A model generated the notes under the pieces. That model saw only the letters and a list, made by a program, of their open reading frames with translations. It did not search any database and was not told the DNA's origin. A DNA stretch of 29,889 nt from Clostridia bacterium (GTDB taxonomy: Bacteria; Bacillota; Clostridia; Oscillospirales; Acutalibacteraceae), in assembly GCA_017381395.1 (NCBI GenBank), contig JAFOCH010000095.1:1-29889 (forward strand). Direction: 5' to 3'. The translations under genes were made by a program, and so were the position numbers. This document shows, one piece after another, positions 24,262 to 29,889 of the stretch. The first letter of the stretch is position 1; each line of letters begins with the position of its first letter.

Positions 24262-24807
24262 ATGCAAAAATACTGTGGCAATTGCGGTGCACAAATGCCA
24301 AAGAATGTCAATTTCTGCGGCATTTGTGGTACCAGGTTTAATATTCAACCAGCTATTCAAGCACATAAGACAAAAACACGGTTAACCAATGCGGTAATCA
24401 ACAAGGATATTCATAATCAAAAACATACTTTTTGGCAATATTTGGGACAGCTCAGTTTGCTCGGTCTAATGTTTCTGGTATGCTTCCTTGGTAACCCGCT
24501 GATTATGCTGTGCAGCATTCCGTGGGCACTCACCATGATAAAAATGATACGTGACGACGTGCGAAGGTCTAATCTTAAATATTATGTCCTCGAAAGGGCT
24601 TGTATGGAAAAAAAGGTTGTCCAGCAGGATGATGGTCCGGATACGTTGCAGCTTTGGTTTGAAAATGCAACCAGAGAGTTTATCGTAGCCGTAGAGGTTA
24701 AGCAAGCGGTTTATGATACGGCCGAGGTTGGCGAGCAATTTTACATCGTGTTTTTGGCAAAGGAAAAGACACCGTGTCTTTGCTATAAAAAGAGCGAATG
24801 GGTTTAA
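24262..24807 (+). CDS. N-terminal zinc-ribbon membrane protein
   Basis: 181 aa. Zinc ribbon with C5, C8, C19, C22 (YCGNCGAQMPKNVNFCGICG), a basic linker, one long or two closely spaced membrane segments (about 62-95, LSLLGLMFLVCFLGNPLIMLC), then a cytosolic domain of about 85 residues with beta character ending in CLCYKKSEWV. Upstream Shine-Dalgarno is weak; the start is chosen because the ribbon begins right after it. It lies 73 bases after the OmpA-like lipoprotein gene and is probably the last gene of that transcript. Nothing similar occurs in cassette A within the window. Function unknown. Confidence 0.82.
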   Translation: MQKYCGNCGAQMPKNVNFCGICGTRFNIQPAIQAHKTKTRLTNAVINKDIHNQKHTFWQYLGQLSLLGLMFLVCFLGNPLIMLCSIPWALTMIKMIRDDVRRSNLKYYVLERACMEKKVVQQDDGPDTLQLWFENATREFIVAVEVKQAVYDTAEVGEQFYIVFLAKEKTPCLCYKKSEWV

Positions 24808-24851
24808 TAATACCAAGATGATTTTTTAAAAAAAGCCCATTTCGTTGGTAT
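24797..24851 (+). promoter_or_regulatory. Interleaved inverted repeats (possible pseudoknot) at the 3' end of 24262-24807
   Basis: AATGGGTTT (24797-24805) can pair with AAGCCCATT (24833-24841), and ATACCAA (24810-24816) with TTGGTAT (24845-24851). The order is a-b-a'-b', so the stems form an H-type pseudoknot or compete. The first arm overlaps the stop codon of the gene. Confidence 0.35.
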
Positions 24852-24921
24852 AATTGTTATAGCTCAACGAGCAGGTGTTTTTGCATCTGTTATCAGAATA
24901 ATATAGTTTTAATTTATAAAA

Positions 24922-24958
24922 GCCGGAAGGATGTTCGTTTGGTCTTTCCGGCCGTTTT
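24922..24958 (+). terminator. Intrinsic terminator just before the kinase gene
   Basis: GCCGGAAGGA pairs with TCTTTCCGGC (24943-24952), followed by CGTTTTTT. It ends only about 20 bases before the kinase start codon. The GGAAGG of its left arm is repeated in the kinase ribosome binding site (24963-24968), so the right arm could in principle pair with either. It probably separates cassette B from the kinase gene or attenuates readthrough. Confidence 0.75.
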
Positions 24959-24978
24959 TTCAGGAAGGTACTGTTATT

Positions 24979-26421
24979 ATGTACGATGTTTCAAAGATAT
25001 GGCCAAAATGGAAAATTAACAGAACGATCGGAGAAGGCAGCTTCGGTAAGGTTTATGAAATCAGTAGGAATGAGTATGGGATCGAAGAGCATTCAGCGCT
25101 GAAAATTATTTCTATTCCTCAATCTGACGGAGAAATACAGTCGTTAAAGAGCGAGGGCATGAATGACATTGACACTACTGAATATTTCAAGGGCATTGTA
25201 AATGATTTTATTCAGGAAATTCAGCTGATGACCAAGCTCAAAGGCAGCTCGAATATCGTTGCCTACGAGGACTTTGCCGTAGTGGAAAAGACGGGTTCAA
25301 TCGGCTTCGATATACTAATCAGAATGGAATTGTTGACCGGTCTGCCAAGCTATCTCAGAGAAAATCGTTTCAGAGTATATGACGTAATACAGCTTGGTAT
25401 TGATATGTGCAAGGCACTTGAAGTTTGTCGAGACCTCAATATTGTGCATCGCGATATAAAGCCGGACAATATTTTCGTTTCCTCGACCGGCAAATTTAAG
25501 CTGGGCGATTTTGGCGTTGCACGTACTATTGAAAAAACGATGGCGGGACTTTCCAGAAAAGGTACGTACAGCTATATGGCGCCGGAAATTTATAATGGCA
25601 ACGAATACGGATTTGAAGCGGATATTTATTCATTGGGCATAGTACTTTATAAGCTGCTCAATAATAATCGTGATCCCTTCCTTCCGCAGTATCCTAATGC
25701 CGTTAAATACAGCGACAAGATGGATGCAATGGTAAAGCGCATTCAGGGTCTCGAAATGCCGCTTCCCGTCAACGCTGATGAAAAATTGGCGCAAATAATA
25801 TTCAAGGCGTGTGCCCATAATCCGTTGGAAAGATACTCTCATCCAAAGGATTTACGAGACGACCTTGAATCAATAGCATTGAGATATGTTGAATTGCAGA
25901 GTGAAGTTTTTTCAGTAGCGGGAATAAATTATTACACCAACGACCTGCTTGTAAGTGTAGAGTTAACCGGCGACAGCTCGTCAAAAAGTGTTTCGGTTGC
26001 CGAAAAAGCAACTGCTATCACCGACCAAGCAGTAAATAACTCCGTAAACGATGAAGCAACTGGCGTCGTAGAAGACGAAGCAACTTGCATCGAAAACGAT
26101 GATAAAGTTGCACCTGTCGAAATTGAAGATGAAGGAACAATGGTTCTTTTCGATAATCATGAGGAATCTGACCTCAATAAAAAAGAAGAAGCACCTAAAA
26201 ACATCATTTATGCTCAAAAAATCAGTCAACCCAAGCCCATGCAAAAGGAAGCTCTAAAATGTCCGGTATGCAATAATATCATTAAATCGGGCAATAAGTT
26301 CTGTGGTCATTGCGGAAACAATTTGGAAGCTAAAAAAGTACCGGCTACAGTTTGTCCTCGTTGTGGATTTAGTATGAAACCCGGGGTAAAATTCTGTGGC
26401 AAGTGCGGCTTTAAATTTTAA
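24979..26421 (+). CDS. Eukaryote-like Ser/Thr protein kinase with C-terminal double zinc ribbon
   Basis: 480 aa from ATG 24979 (AGGAAGG ten bases upstream; the frame is open further up but passes through the terminator hairpin). Kinase domain at about residues 11-325 with all key motifs: GEGSFG (19-23), Lys42 in ALKII, Glu80, HRDIKPDN (Asp159), DFG (Asp177) and MAPE. No membrane segment and no PASTA domains, unlike PknB/PrkC. A Glu/Asp/Thr-rich linker (about 350-420) leads to two zinc ribbons at the end (CPVCNN...FCGHCG and CPRCGF...FCGKCG). It phosphorylates Ser/Thr in unknown partners; the ribbons match those of the upstream membrane proteins and may tether the kinase. A PP2C phosphatase gene follows 19 bases later. 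Confidence 0.95.
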   Translation: MYDVSKIWPKWKINRTIGEGSFGKVYEISRNEYGIEEHSALKIISIPQSDGEIQSLKSEGMNDIDTTEYFKGIVNDFIQEIQLMTKLKGSSNIVAYEDFAVVEKTGSIGFDILIRMELLTGLPSYLRENRFRVYDVIQLGIDMCKALEVCRDLNIVHRDIKPDNIFVSSTGKFKLGDFGVARTIEKTMAGLSRKGTYSYMAPEIYNGNEYGFEADIYSLGIVLYKLLNNNRDPFLPQYPNAVKYSDKMDAMVKRIQGLEMPLPVNADEKLAQIIFKACAHNPLERYSHPKDLRDDLESIALRYVELQSEVFSVAGINYYTNDLLVSVELTGDSSSKSVSVAEKATAITDQAVNNSVNDEATGVVEDEATCIENDDKVAPVEIEDEGTMVLFDNHEESDLNKKEEAPKNIIYAQKISQPKPMQKEALKCPVCNNIIKSGNKFCGHCGNNLEAKKVPATVCPRCGFSMKPGVKFCGKCGFKF

Positions 26422-26440
26422 TGTGTAAGGAAAAAATGAT

Positions 26441-27160
26441 ATGTTGAATTATGCTTCGATAACAAACTCCGGCGGCAGAATGCTTAACGAGGATTGTTTA
26501 AAAATATCATGCGTTTCTAATCGACATTGTTTTGTTGTTTGTGATGGACTTGGTGGACATGATTCAGGAAACGTTGCTTCACAAATAGCAGCCAACTCAT
26601 TTGTTGACGAGCTTTATTATTGCGAGGATTTGTCCGAGTATTTATTAAAGGCGTTTGATATTGCTCAAAAGCAGGTTTTGCTCCGTCAAAAAGAAAATGA
26701 TGCGAATAAAGAAATGAAAACAACGGCTGTTTGTTTGGTTACTGATGAAGATACCTTTCAGGTTGGTCATGTTGGCGATTCGAGATTTTACGGGTTTAAA
26801 AATGACGGAACCTATATACGCACCTTAGACCATAGTATGCCTCAGTTGTTGGTTCAATCGAATACCATCACCGAAGCTGAAATCCGCAAACATCCCAGCC
26901 GAAATATGCTTTTAAAGGCGATTGGTGATGAAAGTAATGAACAGTTGTGTGATTTATCCGACCATTTGCCTTTAAGTGATTTTCGCGCATTCCTTTTGTG
27001 TTCGGACGGCTTTTGGGAGCTGGTTGATGAGGATGAAATGTTATTCACCTTATCCCAAAGCAGCTCTCCGCAGGAATGGCTGGATAAAATGAGCGAAATT
27101 ATCACCGGCAAGGCAAACGACATCAGCGACAATTATTCTGCAATAGCGATTATTATTTAA
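26441..27160 (+). CDS. PP2C-family protein Ser/Thr phosphatase
   Basis: 239 aa, the normal size for a soluble bacterial PP2C. Metal-binding motifs are in place: NED (Asp18), CDGLGGH (Asp35-Gly36), VGDSRFY (Asp113), LLCSDGFWE (Asp189) and SDNYSAI (Asp230-Asn231). No membrane segment. It removes phosphate from Ser/Thr with Mn2+ or Mg2+. Being 19 bases after the kinase gene, it almost certainly reverses that kinase's action, the usual kinase/phosphatase pairing. An AAGGAAAAA site precedes the start; an intrinsic terminator follows. Confidence 0.95.
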   Translation: MLNYASITNSGGRMLNEDCLKISCVSNRHCFVVCDGLGGHDSGNVASQIAANSFVDELYYCEDLSEYLLKAFDIAQKQVLLRQKENDANKEMKTTAVCLVTDEDTFQVGHVGDSRFYGFKNDGTYIRTLDHSMPQLLVQSNTITEAEIRKHPSRNMLLKAIGDESNEQLCDLSDHLPLSDFRAFLLCSDGFWELVDEDEMLFTLSQSSSPQEWLDKMSEIITGKANDISDNYSAIAIII

Positions 27161-27261
27161 CGAAAAATTGGCGTAGTATTGCAGATAATGTTAAAAATAT
27201 GGTTTTGTTTTCAGTAGCGGCGCTTATGTCAATGCGATGCCCTGATAAAAATATAAAAAAT

Positions 27262-27301
27262 AACTCCTCTTACTGAATTTATCAGCGAGAGGAGTTTTTT
27301 T
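27262..27301. terminator. Terminator between the PP2C gene and the convergent AbrB-type gene
   Basis: AACTCCTCT and AGAGGAGTT form a perfect 9-bp stem, with an inner CTGA/TCAG stem, followed by seven T. A-rich sequence on the other side makes it work for the minus strand too. The rest of 27161-27357 shows no gene. Confidence 0.88.
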
Positions 27302-27357
27302 GTTTAAACCAATCGAGCGATAATAAGGTTTAATCAGTATATATTTAATTTCGCTTT

Positions 27358-27591
27358 TTAGTATTGTTTTACCTTGGTGATACATGTTTCGCATAAAGAA
27401 AGAGCGTCATTCACATTTTTAGGCGAGCCGCAAATTTTACATTTCGGGGTTATAATCTCGATGGTTAGCTTGCCATCACTTTCACATAACAAAATCTTTG
27501 TACCGGTATCGATATTCATTCTCTTACGAATTTCTTTTGGCAGCACAATTCTTCCTAATTTATCGACAGTTTTAGTGATTTCGGAAGCCAT
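27358..27591 (-). CDS. AbrB/SpoVT-type transcriptional regulator with Cys4 tail
   Basis: 77 aa. Residues 1-50 are a standard SpoVT-AbrB DNA-binding domain: TKTVDKLGRIVLPKEIRKRM, GTKILLCESDGKLTIE. Residues 51-77 carry CKICGSP...LCETC, a four-Cys motif expected to bind zinc. AbrB proteins bind DNA as dimers or tetramers and control transition-state genes. Start ATG 27591 has AAGGATG nine bases upstream. It lies 24 bases after the Cys-rich gene at 27616-28110 and is probably co-transcribed from the promoter at 28138-28167. Target genes are not evident. Confidence 0.9.
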   Translation of the reverse strand: MASEITKTVDKLGRIVLPKEIRKRMNIDTGTKILLCESDGKLTIEIITPKCKICGSPKNVNDALSLCETCITKVKQY

Positions 27592-27615
27592 CTGTTTATC
27601 ATCCTTTTATGCAAT

Positions 27616-28110
27616 TTATTTTTTACACAATATTTCTACGCAGTTATCGAAATCGTAATTAAGTTTAACAAAAGAAATTTCCACACCAAACAATTCGAGA
27701 GCCAAATTAACGTAATTTTTAAAGTTAATTTCTTTAGTAATAGAGATATATGTAATTGTGAATTTGTTGTATTCGGTGTTTTTAATGCCCATTATTTTTA
27801 TGTATTCGTTATTATCAAACGCATTTTTGCAATGAGCCAAGATTTCCGAAGAAAAATCATCTGTTTCATACGAAAGACGTTGTTTCTTTGGCTTTGCGAC
27901 AAAATAAGAACAATTTTTTTCTTTACAATTATGCTGTTTAATTAAATCGGCTGTTAAAAAGCCGGGATGCTCATCATATTGACAGTAACCCAGACATTTA
28001 TTTCTACCGGTTATACGCCCGTCAATACATATACGCGTAAATTTGTTGGGGCTTTTTTTCTCGAAAGATGCATACTTATCTACTTCGGTTGTGTAAATCA
28101 AATTACCCAT
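27616..28110 (-). CDS. Hypothetical Cys-rich protein
   Basis: 164 aa, soluble, no signal peptide. The central part has spaced Cys/His residues: C28, then KCLGYCQYDEHPGFLT, then HNCKEKNCSYF. This looks like a metal-binding site and is followed by a mixed alpha/beta C-terminus of about 80 residues. I recognise the GYCQY...HPGFLT type of motif only as belonging to uncharacterised Clostridia proteins. Start ATG 28110 follows AAGGGG. It heads a two-gene minus-strand unit with the AbrB-type regulator and is divergent from the AraC-type gene. Function unknown. Confidence 0.75.
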   Translation of the reverse strand: MGNLIYTTEVDKYASFEKKSPNKFTRICIDGRITGRNKCLGYCQYDEHPGFLTADLIKQHNCKEKNCSYFVAKPKKQRLSYETDDFSSEILAHCKNAFDNNEYIKIMGIKNTEYNKFTITYISITKEINFKNYVNLALELFGVEISFVKLNYDFDNCVEILCKK

Positions 28111-28137
28111 AAAAATCCCCTTATTCTATAATTTTGT

Positions 28138-28167
28138 ATTATAATTTTATCACAGATAGGTAGACAA
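28138..28167 (-). promoter_or_regulatory. Promoter of the Cys-rich/AbrB unit
   Basis: On the minus strand TTGTCT, 18-bp spacer, TATAAT, with about 28 bases from the -10 to the start codon. The -10 is perfect. Confidence 0.65.
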
Positions 28168-28221
28168 GTATTGTTTTTTTATGCTCATTTTTCGACAATA
28201 AGAGTTTCCGAGAAATAAAAT

Positions 28222-28250
28222 TTGACAATTTTTTCAAGTTTTTTTATAAT
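28222..28250 (+). promoter_or_regulatory. Perfect-consensus sigma-A promoter of the AraC-type gene
   Basis: TTGACA, 17-bp spacer, TATAAT. The leader would be about 97 bases. A second TATAAT at 28325 is closer to the gene but has no good -35. The divergent promoter at 28138 lies about 55 bases away. Confidence 0.8.
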
Positions 28251-28353
28251 AAAATAAAGATGGTTTATTGCGCTATTGTTAATTTTTGTACATAAAAACA
28301 CAATTCAAAATAATTTGTATATTGTATAATTGTTTTTGAAAGGGTGAAAAAGA

Positions 28354-29268
28354 ATGAATGCAGAACAAAAGTATAATAGGATAATAGATTTTATCGAAGA
28401 AGAAATTGCAAAAGGACTAAACCAAAAAGCACGCGATATATTATCAGAAATAAAAAAGGAATTCTGCATTGATCAACGCAGTTTAAGCGGAATATTTGAT
28501 TTTTTAACAGGGATGCCGGTTGTTTCATATATAAAAATGCGACAACTGATGAAGGCGGCAGAGGTTGTTTTATCAGGCGGCAGTAATCAAGATGCTATCA
28601 AATATACCGGTTTTAATGACGAATCCAGTTTTATTAAAGCTTTTGGCAGAGAGTTTTCTTGTTCGCCCGGTAATTTTGCGGAACGAAAAAATGTGGAAAT
28701 AAAAAAGTCGATAACCTGGGTAGATATTACGGATAGTGTGCAAAAAGCTTCGGATAAAAAACAAACGCCTGTTCAGATGAAATTCGGCATTCCCATAGAT
28801 ACGTATAAAAAAATTCTTGAAGCGGAGAATATGCAGCTTCTTTACGGATTTGATGATGAAGCAAGCAACGTCGCATACAAAATAGCAGAGAGATTTAACG
28901 CAGAGGTAGCGGATGCGTTTGAGTTGGTGGATCAGCTTATAATAATGTTTGAAGATAAACGACCATTTATTGATGATTACGATAATTGGATAAAGATGTG
29001 TGACGAACTGATCGGTTTTTATTTTAAGCTGGAGAACGTATCGTTTAATAATGCAATTGATATATTTGCGGGTATAAAAGCAAAAGGGATCGAAAATCTC
29101 AGCCAAGAGGATTATGAAAGGTTATCAGAAAACCCGTATGTTTTTTGGGAGCCGACATACTTAAATACGTTCGGATATGAATCTTCTCAGACGGATAGCG
29201 GGTTAGACGGTTATGAGGACTCCTTTAACTCGTATGAGGCGTATAAATCATACAATCCGTATAAATAA
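28354..29268 (+). CDS. AraC-type HTH protein with the HTH at the N-terminus
   Basis: 304 aa; ATG after AAAGGGTG. Residues about 15-112 align with the double-HTH of AraC/XylS proteins: LSGIFDFLTGMPVVSYIKMRQLMKA, then AIKYTGFNDESSFIKAFGREF and CSPGNF. The pattern GF.DES.F.KAF..EF..SP is diagnostic. Most family members have this domain at the C-terminus; here it comes first and is followed by about 190 residues of acidic, helical sequence and a Tyr/Ser/Asp-rich end (SYNPYK). That part may hold a sensor or oligomerisation function, but I do not recognise it. The small acidic gene follows 78 bases later and may share the transcript. Confidence 0.85.
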   Translation: MNAEQKYNRIIDFIEEEIAKGLNQKARDILSEIKKEFCIDQRSLSGIFDFLTGMPVVSYIKMRQLMKAAEVVLSGGSNQDAIKYTGFNDESSFIKAFGREFSCSPGNFAERKNVEIKKSITWVDITDSVQKASDKKQTPVQMKFGIPIDTYKKILEAENMQLLYGFDDEASNVAYKIAERFNAEVADAFELVDQLIIMFEDKRPFIDDYDNWIKMCDELIGFYFKLENVSFNNAIDIFAGIKAKGIENLSQEDYERLSENPYVFWEPTYLNTFGYESSQTDSGLDGYEDSFNSYEAYKSYNPYK

Positions 29269-29346
29269 TCTGCAAATGAATGCGCAAATACAAAACACAT
29301 ATTAAAATTTAGCGATATTATGTCGCTTAAAAAAGGAGAGGTTGTA

Positions 29347-29664
29347 ATGGAAAAGTACTTTGACACCGAGAGCTATATGCAGGGGTTTGAATACGAGCCA
29401 CCTGAACCCACCGAAGATGATTTTTTGGAACCTGATTTTTTGGAGGATGAGTTTTTAAATGAGCAGGAGTCGGATGAATACCAAATTATGCAGCTTGAAG
29501 CCGAGTTTGCGCAGGAAGCCGAAATTGAGTTAGCAATGGCAATGAATACGTTGGAGGATTTAATAATTCAAAGCGGCACATTATATAATCAGCTTTTGGA
29601 TTTATATAAAAGAACGGGTCGAGACGTTAACCAATTAAAAATAAAGCATCCGGAATTAAAATAA
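29347..29664 (+). CDS. Small acidic hypothetical protein
   Basis: 105 aa from ATG 29347, because AAAAGGAGAGG lies six bases upstream; an ATG at 29320 precedes that site. The N-terminal half is strongly acidic (EPPEPTEDDFLEPDFLEDEF) and the C-terminal half is a predicted helical or coiled-coil region (about 45-90), ending KIKHPELK. No membrane segment and no known domain. It follows the AraC-type gene and is closed by a terminator, so the two probably form one unit. Function unknown. Confidence 0.7.
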   Translation: MEKYFDTESYMQGFEYEPPEPTEDDFLEPDFLEDEFLNEQESDEYQIMQLEAEFAQEAEIELAMAMNTLEDLIIQSGTLYNQLLDLYKRTGRDVNQLKIKHPELK

Positions 29665-29697
29665 ACGATTTTTGGTCGAAATTGAATTAAAATAAAA

Positions 29698-29736
29698 AAA
29701 GCGAGGAGGAAAATTTCTTTCTCGCTTTGAAATTTT
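29698..29736 (+). terminator. Terminator after the small acidic gene
   Basis: AAAGCGAG (29698-29705) pairs with CTCGCTTT (29721-29728), with inner GAAA/TTTC pairing, followed by GAAATTTT. The T-run is interrupted, so strength is moderate. The A-run in front gives a T-run for the minus strand. Confidence 0.6.
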
Positions 29737-29813
29737 AATAAATCTTGAAAAAAATGTACCAAATTCGGTACAATAAAGGTGTTATGATGTAATCATAAAC
29801 CGCCAAGCCCTTT

Positions 29814-29889
29814 TCAGTAGCGTACAGCTTGAAGCAATTCAAGACGGGCAGCGAGTCGCTGTCTGAGGTTTTTGATGGCCCGTATCCGC
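29814..29889 (-). CDS. Possible 3' end of a minus-strand gene running out of the window
   Basis: Read on the minus strand the last 76 bases give an open frame ending RLAARLELLQAVRY and TGA at 29814-29816. The stretch is richer in GC than its neighbours. Only 24 residues are visible and the opposite strand is also open, so coding is uncertain. It could equally be the end of a repeat or mobile element. Confidence 0.25.
   Translation of the reverse strand, partial: RIRAIKNLRQRLAARLELLQAVRY

Overview
The window looks like a chromosome segment of a gut or rumen type Clostridia (Bacillota), most plausibly Oscillospiraceae/Ruminococcaceae. The grounds are low GC with AT-rich spacers, sigma-A promoters very close to consensus, an LPXTG/sortase pilus operon, a secreted protein ending in a dockerin, and a BspA-type leucine-rich lipoprotein. 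No ribosomal or other core gene is present to fix the genus, and no rRNA or tRNA gene is seen. TGA ends several genes, so the standard code applies.

Layout. (1) 1-3700: cassette A holds a zinc-ribbon/one-TM protein (5' end cut by the window edge), a zinc-ribbon/multi-TM protein, and a lipoprotein gene with leucine-rich repeats and an OmpA-like C-terminus that carries an in-frame TGA. (2) 3700-7100: a graveyard of small mobile and repetitive DNA. It contains an IS200-type tnpA remnant, a GC-rich structured repeat of about 278 bp, a 30-bp perfect palindrome, an array of seven mini-hairpins in two opposed halves, a two-gene membrane-protein cassette on the minus strand bounded by 22-nt inverted repeats, a ladder of GACCCCC repeats resembling an IS21-type end, and a third repeat fragment. 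(3) 6935-15481: a complete pilus operon with promoter, structured leader, signal peptidase, large LPDSG adhesin, LPETG backbone pilin, class C sortase, LPQTG minor pilin, a second small sortase and a terminator. (4) 15554-19678, minus strand: a 1374-aa secreted RCC1-repeat/dockerin protein convergent with the pilus operon. (5) 19840-20232: the second, longer copy of the GC-rich repeat. (6) 20281-27301: a perfect-consensus promoter, then cassette B, in which cassette A is repeated with changes (the lipoprotein now has WG-like repeats in place of LRRs). It is followed by another zinc-ribbon membrane protein, a eukaryote-like Ser/Thr kinase with a double zinc-ribbon tail, and a PP2C phosphatase. 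(7) 27358-29730: an AbrB-type regulator and a Cys-rich protein on the minus strand, divergent from an AraC-type HTH protein with its HTH at the N-terminus and a small acidic protein.

How the genes may work together. The pilus operon is a standard self-contained assembly line. The most interesting block is cassette A/B plus kinase and phosphatase: seven proteins here carry CxxC...CxxCG zinc ribbons, most joined to membrane segments. The OmpA-like lipoproteins keep a near-constant C-terminal domain but have swapped N-terminal repeat domains. I infer an envelope sensing or surface-stress system in which zinc-ribbon membrane proteins, an OmpA-like lipoprotein and a zinc-ribbon kinase/PP2C pair act together. 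That is a hypothesis from gene order and shared domains only.
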